A stretch of 21,114 nucleotides of DNA, taken from positions 1-21,114 of IMG/VR virus record IMGVR_UViG_3300030406_001046; one strand, 5' to 3'. The notes beneath the pieces are model-generated. The model was given only the letters and a program-made list of their open reading frames with translations. It searched no databases and was not told the DNA's origin. Both the position numbers and the translations under genes were made by a program. Origin of the DNA: a virus. Positions 6,979 to 14,398 of this stretch are shown here, piece by piece; the first letter of the stretch is position 1; the number at the start of each line of letters is the position of its first letter.

Positions 6979-7326
6979 ATGGATAATAAACAACCTACAG
7001 TATATGTAGTACAAGACTTTGGCACTAAGAATATCTCTGGTGCTTTAAGATTTGGTCAAATAAAAGTTTTACTTCCACCCAACAGACAAATCGTTTTAAG
7101 TTCTGCTCCAACTGTCGCAAGACTAAGAGAAGGCTTAAATGGTTTTTCAGACGAAGACTATCTATTATTAATGGGGGATCCTGCTGCAATAGGTATAGCT
7201 TGTAGTATTGCATCTCATATTAATGCTGGAAAGTTTAAAATGTTAAAGTGGGATAGACAAGAAGCATTGTATCTTCCCATCAATATTAACCTAAAATACT
7301 TTGGAGAGTATGATGAACAATCTTGA
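6979..7326 (+). CDS. Unknown 115-aa early protein
   Basis: The first gene of the rightward replication group, with ATG 6979 behind AGGAG. It is a compact mixed alpha/beta protein. Residues 5-50 are largely beta (TVYVVQDFG, SGALRFGQIKVLLPP). The middle, around 50-84, has FSDEDYLLLMGDPAAIGIA followed by a helix, and the end has LYLPININLKYFG. There is no catalytic motif or membrane helix. The end overlaps the start of the next gene. Placement just before the coiled-coil protein and SSB suggests an early role in replication or host takeover; family not recognised. Confidence 0.7.
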   Translation: MDNKQPTVYVVQDFGTKNISGALRFGQIKVLLPPNRQIVLSSAPTVARLREGLNGFSDEDYLLLMGDPAAIGIACSIASHINAGKFKMLKWDRQEALYLPININLKYFGEYDEQS

Positions 7327-7873
7327 CGACATCCTCAGTGGTGAGGCTATAAACACCATAAATGTCAAGGCAACACCTGATGAATTAAACAGGTTGAGCA
7401 GATTGGCAAACGAGCTTATCCATAAACAAAACGAAGTAAAAGAATTCGAAGAATCTATTAAATCGTTTAAAGATAGGATAAGACAAATCTCCGAACAAGA
7501 GATACCAGACCTTTTAGCAGAGGTAGGGCTTTCTAGTTTTGAGTTAAAAGATGGAACTAAAATTAAAGTTGAACCTTTCGTAAGGGCTCATATATCAAAA
7601 GACCGAGCAAAAGAAGCTCATGCTTGGTTAGATGATAATGGTTTTGGTGAAATTATTAAAAAAGAAATAAACTGTAAATTTGGTAGAGGGGATAATAGAT
7701 TTACCGAAGTATTAAGTCAGCTTGATACATTAGGTATTGATACGACTACTAAAGAATCAGTTCACCATTCAACTTTAAATTCTTTCTGTAAAGAGCAAAT
7801 GGAAAAAGGAACAGATATTCCTGTAACTACTTTTGGTCTTTATAGTGGATTTGTAACTAAAATAAATAAATAA
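7313..7873 (+). CDS. Coiled-coil early protein next to SSB
   Basis: I choose ATG 7313 because GGAGAG at 7303-7308 sits at good spacing from it; ATG 7310 and TTG 7301 are possible but too close to, or ahead of, that site. This gives 186 aa. Residues about 15-65 form a long charged helix or coiled coil (ELNRLSRLANELIHKQNEVK and onward). A second domain follows (70-130) with FELKDGTKIKVEPF and a basic stretch CKFGRGDNR, then a helical end. No known enzyme motif. The gene order, immediately ahead of SSB, suggests a DNA-metabolism accessory protein, for example an adaptor or recombination helper. That is inference. Confidence 0.75.
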   Translation: MNNLDDILSGEAINTINVKATPDELNRLSRLANELIHKQNEVKEFEESIKSFKDRIRQISEQEIPDLLAEVGLSSFELKDGTKIKVEPFVRAHISKDRAKEAHAWLDDNGFGEIIKKEINCKFGRGDNRFTEVLSQLDTLGIDTTTKESVHHSTLNSFCKEQMEKGTDIPVTTFGLYSGFVTKINK

Positions 7874-7883
7874 GGAGGACAAT

Positions 7884-8672
7884 ATGTCAGATAAAGCAGT
7901 TGCAAGAAAAGAAGAAACATCAGTCTTAATGGTTGATGATGAGATACTAGCTAATGGTACAGGTCTTGAAGATACAAGTTCTGAAGACTTTGCTATTCCG
8001 TTTATCAGAATATTACAATCTGGTAGCCCACAAGTAAAAAAGTCAGAGGGTAAATATATCAAAGGTGCTGAAGAAGGCGATATATTAAATACTGTGACTA
8101 ATGATCTTGTTAAAGGTGACGATGGAATTATTGTAGTTCCTGTATATTATCAGAAAAAATATATCGAATGGAAGCCACGAGATTCTGGAGGTGGACTAGT
8201 AAATGCTGACCATGAAAGATCTATACTTAACCAATGTGTTAGAGACGAAAAGAAAAAATTCGTTTTAGATAATGGTAATTATATAGACGAAACGGCACAG
8301 TTTTATGTCATGGTTACTAATGAAGATGAAACAGAGTGGCAACAAGCAGTTATTAGTATGTCGTCTACTCAGTTAGGTAAAGCTAGAAAATGGTTAAGCA
8401 CTATGAAGCAAAGACGTGTGAAAAATAGCGAGGGTACTCCAGTAGAAGCACCGATGTTTATGTTTCGTTATTTAGCTAAAACTACACCAGAGTCAAATGA
8501 TTTAGGAAGTTGGTGTGGTTGGTCTATAGGTCTTGATGGTCCTGTAAAGGAAAGGTCTTTTATGTTAGAAGCAAGTCGCTTTTTGAAAAGTATTCGTGCT
8601 GGTGATGTAAAAGTTAAACAAGACGATGTTAACGAAGACACAACTGCTAAAGATGAAGAAGTACCATTTTAA
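7884..8672 (+). CDS. Phage single-stranded DNA-binding protein
   Basis: A 262-aa protein with an excellent start (AAGGAGG at 7872-7878 before ATG 7884). The best evidence is the C-terminus: a disordered acidic tail ending DEEVPF, almost the DDDIPF tip by which bacterial SSBs recruit partner proteins. The body (residues 30-235) is beta-rich with conserved aromatics (PVYYQKKYIEWKPRD, TAQFYVMVTNEDETEWQ, MFMFRYLAKTTPESNDLGSW) as expected for an OB-fold-type binder. It should coat single-stranded DNA at phage forks and dock the primase, polymerase and helicase encoded downstream. A strong terminator directly follows, so it may be made in excess over the enzymes. Confidence 0.75.
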   Translation: MSDKAVARKEETSVLMVDDEILANGTGLEDTSSEDFAIPFIRILQSGSPQVKKSEGKYIKGAEEGDILNTVTNDLVKGDDGIIVVPVYYQKKYIEWKPRDSGGGLVNADHERSILNQCVRDEKKKFVLDNGNYIDETAQFYVMVTNEDETEWQQAVISMSSTQLGKARKWLSTMKQRRVKNSEGTPVEAPMFMFRYLAKTTPESNDLGSWCGWSIGLDGPVKERSFMLEASRFLKSIRAGDVKVKQDDVNEDTTAKDEEVPF

Positions 8673-8676
8673 TCTA

Positions 8677-8696
8677 GGGGGCGAAAGCCCCCTTTT
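8677..8696 (+). terminator. Rho-independent terminator after SSB
   Basis: A perfect 6-bp GC stem GGGGGC / GCCCCC (8677-8682 and 8687-8692) closed by a GAAA tetraloop, followed by TTTT (8693-8696). It begins four bases after the SSB stop. Partial read-through would set a lower dose for the downstream primase and helicase. Confidence 0.92.
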
Positions 8697-8713
8697 ATCA
8701 TTTGGAGAAAAAT

Positions 8714-8944
8714 ATGGCAACATCATATAGTAAAATTAAAGGTAGATCTAAAGGTCATCGATATCGTAATTCAATAGTAGAGTTACAACGTGAACTCTAC
8801 AAACGTAATTCCAAGATGACACCAAGGGAACTAGGAGAAGATGAACGATTCGAAGATGATCCGAGGGCTTTAAGAGAACAAGATTATGGTAAAGTAAATC
8901 GAATACCAACATCTTCTTTACATAATCGTAGACATGACGTCTAA
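8714..8944 (+). CDS. Small basic protein upstream of primase
   Basis: A 76-aa protein starting at ATG 8714, six bases after GGAG at 8704-8707; the TTG at 8702 lies within that site and is not the start. It is charged and Arg-rich, probably helical (VELQRELYKRNSKMTPREL), with acidic and basic patches and a basic end (SSLHNRRHDV). It overlaps the primase start by 11 bases, so translation is coupled. Function unknown; a primase partner or nucleic-acid-binding accessory protein would fit. Confidence 0.7.
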   Translation: MATSYSKIKGRSKGHRYRNSIVELQRELYKRNSKMTPRELGEDERFEDDPRALREQDYGKVNRIPTSSLHNRRHDV

Positions 8945-10469
8945 GGATGTAAAAGAATTTGCTACTCTTTTTTCTGGATTAAAAAAAGCATATGGAAGTT
9001 ATTCTCCAGAAGAGAGCAACGGAGTTGGTAAAGAAAAAGGTAGATATCGAATTATATCAGAAGATATAGACGAAGATCGGTTACTTGAACTATGGAAAGA
9101 ACATCTTACAGGTAAAAACTCTTTAGGTATAATACCAATACAAGAAGATAATACTTGTACATGGGGTGCTATTGATATTGATCAATATCCTCTTAACCAT
9201 ACAGAACTTGTAATACGACTTATTCAAACAAATGAATTACCTGTAGTTATTGCACGATCTAAATCTGGTGGTGCACATATATATTTCTTTTTAAAAGAAC
9301 GAGTTAGTTGTGCAATAGTACAAAATAAATTAAAAGAAATTGCTTCTATTCTTGGTTATGCTACTGCTGAAATATTCCCGAAACAAACTAAATTACTTTT
9401 AGAAAAAGGTGATCGAGGTAGTGTATTAAATATGCCTTATTACGGAGGTAGTCGAACAACGAGATATGCACATGATGATCAAGGCATAGCTATAACAGAT
9501 TTAAAAGAATTTATTACTTTTGCTAAAACAAAAGCGATTAGTAAAGCAGAACTTGAAAGTTTAAAAATAAAGTCACAGGAACTAACTGATAAAGATTTAG
9601 ATGGTTGTCCACCTTGCATAAAAGTTTTATGTACTATGGGCTTTCCACAAGGCACAAGAAATAATGGTTTATTTAATATAGGAGTATTCCTTCGTAAGAA
9701 GTTTGCAGACGATTGGGAAAAGCGAGTAGAACAAAAGAACTTCGAATATATGAAACCCCCTCTTGGTGCAACAGAAGTATTAACAGTAATTAAAGCCTTA
9801 AACAATAAAGATTATCAATATAAGTGTAATGACCAACCTATAGCTTCACATTGTAATGCTGCAGTATGTAGAACTTGTGAATATGGTGTTGGTTCGTCTG
9901 GGGGATTACCACAGTTTAGTAATCTACAAAAACAAGATTCTACACCACCAATTTGGTTTTTAGATGTAGAGGGTCATCGTATAGAGTTAACTACTGACGA
10001 ACTACAAAATCAAACTAAATTTCAAAGAAGATGTATGGATGAGTTAAATTTTATGCCTGTAACTATGCGACAACAAAACTGGAGAACCGTCGTTCAACAA
10101 TTATTAGATAGTGTTTCTATAATAGAAGTACCAGCAGATGTATCTTTACAGGGTCAGTTTAAAGAATTATTAGAATCCTTTTGCACAGAACGAGCACAAG
10201 CCTTATCGAAAGATGAAATATTATTAGGAAAGTCTTGGACAGAGGAAGGAAAAACTTACTTTAGATTAAAAGATTTAATAGACTATTTTAATCGACAACA
10301 ATTTAGAGATTATGGAAGAAATCATATTGCTGCACGACTCAGGGATCTTGGTGGTGGGGATCACTTCTTTCATATAAAAGGTAAAGGTGTAACAGTTTGG
10401 TATGTTCCAGAGTTTAGTAGTCAACAAGAGGGTTATGATATCCCTGATATGAAAGGCGATCCGTTTTGA
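8934..10469 (+). CDS. TOTE-type archaeo-eukaryotic primase
   Basis: A 511-aa primase. The AEP catalytic signature is visible: TWGAIDIDQY with Asp81 and Asp83, then ARSKSGGAHIYFFLKE with the S-x-x-x-H pattern (Ser111, His115), then GDRGSVLNMPYYGGSRTTRY at about 159-178, typical of the TOTE-type branch. Two Cys clusters follow (Cys225, 228 and 233; Cys298, 307, 312 and 315), probable zinc-binding or PriCT-like elements. The last 170 residues are helical with a winged-helix-like end. It would synthesise primers, and possibly extend them, for the family A polymerase downstream. The start overlaps the previous gene, and its stop overlaps the helicase TTG start (TTGA). Confidence 0.88.
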   Translation: MTSKDVKEFATLFSGLKKAYGSYSPEESNGVGKEKGRYRIISEDIDEDRLLELWKEHLTGKNSLGIIPIQEDNTCTWGAIDIDQYPLNHTELVIRLIQTNELPVVIARSKSGGAHIYFFLKERVSCAIVQNKLKEIASILGYATAEIFPKQTKLLLEKGDRGSVLNMPYYGGSRTTRYAHDDQGIAITDLKEFITFAKTKAISKAELESLKIKSQELTDKDLDGCPPCIKVLCTMGFPQGTRNNGLFNIGVFLRKKFADDWEKRVEQKNFEYMKPPLGATEVLTVIKALNNKDYQYKCNDQPIASHCNAAVCRTCEYGVGSSGGLPQFSNLQKQDSTPPIWFLDVEGHRIELTTDELQNQTKFQRRCMDELNFMPVTMRQQNWRTVVQQLLDSVSIIEVPADVSLQGQFKELLESFCTERAQALSKDEILLGKSWTEEGKTYFRLKDLIDYFNRQQFRDYGRNHIAARLRDLGGGDHFFHIKGKGVTVWYVPEFSSQQEGYDIPDMKGDPF

Positions 10470-11968
10470 GTGAGGATACAGATACTTGGTCTATTATTCT
10501 TGGTCCTCCAGGAACAGGAAAGACAACAACTATTTTAAACCTTATTGAAATAGAAATGGAAAAAGGAACACCTCCTGATAAAATAGGCTACTTTGCTTTT
10601 ACTAAGAAAGCCTCAGAAGAGGGCAAAGAACGAACAATGTCTCGTTTTTCTTTATTAGGAAAAGATATACCTAATTTTAGAACATTACATTCTTTATGTT
10701 ATCGAATGCTAGGTTTATCTCGAGAGTCAGTCATGGGTAGATCAAACTATAGAGAGTTTAACGATATAATGGGATTACGATTAACAGGTGAGATGACTCT
10801 TGAAGAAGGATCTATTTCTATGTTATCTAAAGATGATAAACTAAAATTTGTTGAGGGTTTATCTCGTCTTCGATGTGTTGGATTAAGAGAAGAATGGCAA
10901 AAGCACCACGATGAAGATATTGATTGGCATATGTTAGAAAGGTTTTCTTTAGGGCTACAACAATTTAAAAAAGCTCGTGGCTTATATGATTTTACAGATA
11001 TGTTAGACTTATGTGTAACTAAAGAGTTAGCACCAAAATTAGAAGTAATGTTTGTAGACGAAGCTCAAGATCTAAGTCCATTACAATGGCAACTAATAAA
11101 AGTTCTCGCAAAGAATTCTAAGAGAGTCTATATCGCTGGTGACGATGACCAAGCTATCTTCAGATGGGCAGGAGCAGACGTTAACTTTTTGATTAATATT
11201 TCCCATGATGCTCGTGTTTTGGAAAAGAGTTATAGAATCCCAAGGAGAATATTTAATGTGGCTAATCAAGTAATAAGACGAGTAAAAACAAGAACAGATA
11301 AAACTTGGCAACCAAGGGAGGATCTGGGAGATGTCGTAACTGAAACACATTTCGAGCATGTTGATATAACCTCTGGTGAATGGTTAATACTATCACGATC
11401 TAATTATTTTTTAAATGAAGTTGAAGCACATTGTAGAGGATTAGGTGTTTATTTTGAAAGAAAGAATAATCCATCTATTTCTCAGAAAAAAGTAGATGCA
11501 GTTAAGAATTGGGAAAAATTAAGAAAAGGCGAGTTTATATTCCCTGATCAAGCTAGTGATGTTGTTCAATATATAAAGGGGGCTAAACGAAAAGTATTTG
11601 ATGATTTAGATCAATCACAAAAACTTACTTTAAAAGAGGTAAGAAATAAAGCAGAACTTCCAGAGGCAAAAATATGGCACGATATGTTTACAGGGTTAAG
11701 TCCTCATGAAAGAAGTTATATTCTTGCTATGTTACGGAAAGGTGAAAAGATTACTAAAAAACCAAGAATAACTTTATCAACTATACACTCAGCAAAAGGT
11801 GGTGAAGCTGATAACGTAATTCTTTTTACAGATATACCTCATAGAACATGGAAAGCATATGAAAAAGAGCCAGACGATGATACTCGTGTGTTTTATGTAG
11901 GTTTAACAAGGGCTAAACAAAAGTTGCATATTATACAACCGACAACCAATAAATATTTTATGGTATGA
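10466..11968 (+). CDS. UvrD/PcrA-family SF1 helicase
   Basis: A 500-aa superfamily 1A helicase, compact compared with bacterial UvrD at about 720 aa. Motifs in order: Walker A GPPGTGKT (13-20), FAFTKKASEEG (Ia), LHSLCYRML, Walker B VDEAQD (197-202), GDDDQAIFRWAGAD (225 on, motif III), SYRIPRRIFNVA (IV), STIHSAKGGEADNV (V) and VFYVGLTRAKQKLH (VI). It should move 3' to 5' on single-stranded DNA to unwind duplexes. The 1B and 2B subdomains look reduced. TTG 10466 is the likely start, sharing bases with the primase stop. With no DnaB-type helicase in this window it is the prime candidate for the fork helicase. Confidence 0.93.
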   Translation: MSEDTDTWSIILGPPGTGKTTTILNLIEIEMEKGTPPDKIGYFAFTKKASEEGKERTMSRFSLLGKDIPNFRTLHSLCYRMLGLSRESVMGRSNYREFNDIMGLRLTGEMTLEEGSISMLSKDDKLKFVEGLSRLRCVGLREEWQKHHDEDIDWHMLERFSLGLQQFKKARGLYDFTDMLDLCVTKELAPKLEVMFVDEAQDLSPLQWQLIKVLAKNSKRVYIAGDDDQAIFRWAGADVNFLINISHDARVLEKSYRIPRRIFNVANQVIRRVKTRTDKTWQPREDLGDVVTETHFEHVDITSGEWLILSRSNYFLNEVEAHCRGLGVYFERKNNPSISQKKVDAVKNWEKLRKGEFIFPDQASDVVQYIKGAKRKVFDDLDQSQKLTLKEVRNKAELPEAKIWHDMFTGLSPHERSYILAMLRKGEKITKKPRITLSTIHSAKGGEADNVILFTDIPHRTWKAYEKEPDDDTRVFYVGLTRAKQKLHIIQPTTNKYFMV

Positions 11969-11983
11969 TAAAAAAGAACTTTA

Positions 11984-12016
11984 TTGATTTTTAAAAAAGG
12001 TTTATCTTATTATAGT
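11984..12016 (+). promoter_or_regulatory. Candidate promoter before the modification operon
   Basis: In the 77-bp gap after the helicase, TTGATT (11984-11989) and TATTAT (12008-12013) are 18 bases apart. Alternatively ATCTT (12004-12008) lies two bases before TATAGT (12011-12016), a pattern seen again at about 17790, 18580 and 20520. Confidence 0.4.
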
Positions 12017-12045
12017 AAATTTTTATTTTTAGAAAGGATGAATTT

Positions 12046-12330
12046 ATGTCAGAAGATACTAAAACTCTTGGTATAGAAATAGAAGATGATATTCCTGTAC
12101 CTCCAGGATCTGATCGTAGATCTGTTGAAAGAAAATATCCATTATCTGAATTAAAAGTAGGTCAATCTTTTTTCCTACCTTTAGAAGAGGGTGATGATAT
12201 AAAACGTATGGCTAACCGTCTAAGTCAGGCTAGGCAAACATATCAAAAGAAGCATGAGGGTGTTCGTCTTACTCAACGTATGTGGGAAAAAGATGAACAG
12301 ATTGGTATAAGAATTTGGCGTGTTGAATAA
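12046..12330 (+). CDS. Small conserved-type phage protein
   Basis: A 94-aa protein with ATG 12046 behind AGAAAGGA. The acidic N-terminus (MSEDTKTLGIEIEDDIPVPP) looks disordered. The core has PLSELKVGQSFFLPLEEGDD, a helix (IKRMANRLSQARQTYQKKH), then LTQRMWEKDEQ and a closing IGIRIWRVE strand. This beta-helix-beta layout with 'kvGqSFf' near the start and 'RiWRv' at the end is one I associate with small phage proteins of unknown role. No catalytic residues are evident. It is the first gene of the group that leads to the methyltransferase. Confidence 0.75.
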   Translation: MSEDTKTLGIEIEDDIPVPPGSDRRSVERKYPLSELKVGQSFFLPLEEGDDIKRMANRLSQARQTYQKKHEGVRLTQRMWEKDEQIGIRIWRVE

Positions 12331-12332
12331 AC

Positions 12333-12719
12333 ATGTCAAAGATTACTTTTCCTGATGGATTTTGGCAAGAATACATGCCTGGATGTTTTCGTAAATGGCA
12401 CCCAGAAGAACTTGAAAAAGAAGCTAACTGGAGAGATGAGGTCATTAAACAAAGTTCTAACTCTACAGAAGTAAAAAGATCTTTATTTAGATTTGACCCA
12501 CAAGCAGAAATTGTTTACAATAAACATCCAGACAGTAAGGCATCTCAAATGACAATCCTTTTAGATATATTAAAGAAACACGGTCAGCCTATTAGTATTG
12601 AAGATTTTATAACTCTTGCAGAAAAAAGTAAAAAGATTCAAACTACTCAGTCCGTTGCAAAAATCTATAAGCATTATCATAAGAAGATGTTAGAGAAGCA
12701 ATATATAAAATATGAATAG
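12333..12719 (+). CDS. Small protein with a C-terminal winged-helix-like part
   Basis: A 128-aa protein starting two bases after the previous stop. The N-terminal 60 residues are Trp-rich (FWQEYMPGCFRKWHPEELEK). Residues about 70-128 (SQMTILLDILKKHGQPISIE, then helices ending MLEKQYIKYE) have the rhythm of a winged helix: helix, turn, helix and a final basic helix. It may bind DNA or act as an adaptor for the following modification enzymes. Family unknown; the domain call rests on pattern alone. Confidence 0.65.
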   Translation: MSKITFPDGFWQEYMPGCFRKWHPEELEKEANWRDEVIKQSSNSTEVKRSLFRFDPQAEIVYNKHPDSKASQMTILLDILKKHGQPISIEDFITLAEKSKKIQTTQSVAKIYKHYHKKMLEKQYIKYE

Positions 12720-12728
12720 GAGGATGTA

Positions 12729-13568
12729 ATGGCTTCGATAAGAAAGAAACTTGCAGTTAATGCAAATGATTCTAAAAATACAAGAATGGATATTGCAGGT
12801 GCTGGGGTACTAGCAAACTGGAGACCAGATGAATTAGCTCATATTAGTCGTTTTTGTAAAATGGGGCAATTAATAATGGATAAAGCTAAAACACTTGGAC
12901 GACCAGTCGATGTATTAGAAATAGGTTGTGGCGAAGTTTGGACACTTCGATATTTATATAAAGCGTTTGTTTCGAAAAAAGCAACAATAATAAATAGTTA
13001 TGTTGGTATGGATATCGACCCTGTTATTTTAGATGATTGGTGGGTAAACGATGATTTACCGTTAACGAAACATAAATGGTTTCAAACTATGACTGGTGGA
13101 AAAGGACAAATAGTTCTTCAAGATTTAACGGTAGATCCTGAACCACCTGTTGAAGATGAATCTATAGATGTATTTATGACAACAGAAGTTATAGAACATA
13201 TGGGTAGAGAGTTTATCGAGCCATGGATTGAAGCTTCTGCAAGAAAGCTACGTCCAGGAGGGATTGCTTATATCTCTACACCTAATCACGATGGTTCTAA
13301 TGATAAATTACCTAAAGATCATGTTTATGAGTGGGGTTATCAAGAATTAAAAGACTTATTAGAAAAACATTTCGTATTAGAACGACATTATGGAACTTTT
13401 ACTCAAAGCCATAACTTTAATAAAAACCATCGTGCTAATATGAGATGGTCACAAAATGTTATTGACGATATTAAAAATAGGTTCGATAAACATTGGCAAC
13501 GAGTTATATTAGCAACGGCTTATCCTGAAACTGCTAATAATGTTAATTGGCATTTAAGGAAGAAATAA
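12729..13568 (+). CDS. Class I SAM-dependent methyltransferase
   Basis: A 279-aa Rossmann methyltransferase with AGGAGG in front of ATG 12729. Motif I is VLEIGCGEVWTL (from residue 62), acidic motif II is YVGMDID (about 94-100), motif IV region is FMTTEVIEHM, and the post-motif is LRPGGIAYISTPNHDG. This resembles UbiG-type or Methyltransf_11 enzymes that act on small molecules, not the DPPY or PC motifs of adenine- or cytosine-DNA methylases. The last 80 residues (from NFNKNHRANMRWSQ) are an added domain. Its stop overlaps the start of the hypermodification protein (TAATG), so it may methylate a modified base side chain or precursor. That substrate is inferred. Confidence 0.88.
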   Translation: MASIRKKLAVNANDSKNTRMDIAGAGVLANWRPDELAHISRFCKMGQLIMDKAKTLGRPVDVLEIGCGEVWTLRYLYKAFVSKKATIINSYVGMDIDPVILDDWWVNDDLPLTKHKWFQTMTGGKGQIVLQDLTVDPEPPVEDESIDVFMTTEVIEHMGREFIEPWIEASARKLRPGGIAYISTPNHDGSNDKLPKDHVYEWGYQELKDLLEKHFVLERHYGTFTQSHNFNKNHRANMRWSQNVIDDIKNRFDKHWQRVILATAYPETANNVNWHLRKK

Positions 13569-14398
13569 TGGAGCCATATAAAAGATTTTTCTGGTGGATT
13601 GAGGAAAGACATGATATCTTTAAGAAAAAAGAACAAGGTCTTCCTCGCCCTTGGACAACGGATAAGATTTTAGATACATATCGATTTACTAATCCGTTTC
13701 GAGAAAACGATAAGACAACTGTTTGGTTTCGAGAAAATATGAGACAACCTCTCCATAACCAAGAAGAAGTATTTATGGCTACAGTTATTTTTCGTTGGTT
13801 TAATCTTATTGAGACAGGAAAAACTTTATTAAACCATAATCTTCATATTGATTGGGATCCTAAACTTGCTAGAGAAGAAATAAAGAAACAAAAGAAATAT
13901 GTTACTGGAGGATATATAATAAAAACTCCAGATGGTATGGATAAAGTTGATGGTGTTATTTGGTGTATAGAAAGAATATGGAATAGACGAGGTTGGTTAG
14001 CAGAAGATTTAATAGAAAACACAGAAACGCTAAGACGTGCTCATATTCTTCTTCAACAATTTCCATATTTAGGTCATTTTATGGCATATGAACTTGTTAC
14101 TGATCTAAGACATACGATGTTTTTAAACTCAGCTAAAGATATAAATACTTGGGCTAATGCAGGTCCAGGAGCAATGAGAGGATTAAATAGAATATTTGGT
14201 AGAGAGTTAGATTGGAAAAGTTCTAAACATAAATGGAATGATGATATGTTAACTTTATTTAATTGGAGGCATGATTATTTACCAAAAGAAATAGCTGACG
14301 CTATGGAGATGAGAGAAATAGAACATAGTCTTTGTGAGTTTGATAAATATGAACGAGTCCGTTTAGGACAAGGTACACCAAGAGGGAGATATAAGTGA
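13568..14398 (+). CDS. aGPT-Pplase/HMUDK_hel family thymine-hypermodification protein
   Basis: A 276-aa protein starting at ATG 13568 within the TAATG overlap (AAGGAAG upstream); a TTG at 13547 is less likely. It matches the helical family described as alpha-glutamyl/putrescinyl thymine pyrophosphorylase or 5-hmdU kinase helical domain: FFWWIEERHDIFKKKEQG, PWTTDKILDTYRFTNPFRE, then a helix-hairpin-helix-like PYLGHFMAYELVTDL (166 on) and AGPGAMRGLNRIFG (198 on). Members have a DNA-glycosylase-like fold and act on 5-hydroxymethyluracil in phage DNA, for example in amino-group transfer to an activated base. No P-loop is present here, so the kinase activity, if needed, is elsewhere. GTGA couples it to the next gene. 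Confidence 0.8.
   Translation: MEPYKRFFWWIEERHDIFKKKEQGLPRPWTTDKILDTYRFTNPFRENDKTTVWFRENMRQPLHNQEEVFMATVIFRWFNLIETGKTLLNHNLHIDWDPKLAREEIKKQKKYVTGGYIIKTPDGMDKVDGVIWCIERIWNRRGWLAEDLIENTETLRRAHILLQQFPYLGHFMAYELVTDLRHTMFLNSAKDINTWANAGPGAMRGLNRIFGRELDWKSSKHKWNDDMLTLFNWRHDYLPKEIADAMEMREIEHSLCEFDKYERVRLGQGTPRGRYK

Noticed and set aside
9479-9805. A 108-aa frame on the - strand inside the primase gene.
   Set aside because: It lies fully within a well-supported enzyme gene, has no ribosome site context, and its composition follows the opposite strand's codons.
11093-11359. An 88-aa frame on the - strand inside the UvrD gene.
   Set aside because: A shadow of conserved helicase motifs III and IV on the other strand.
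12729-13568. DNA adenine or cytosine methyltransferase of a restriction-evasion type.
   Set aside because: The catalytic DPPY/NPPY or PC motifs are absent; the protein looks like a UbiG-type enzyme.
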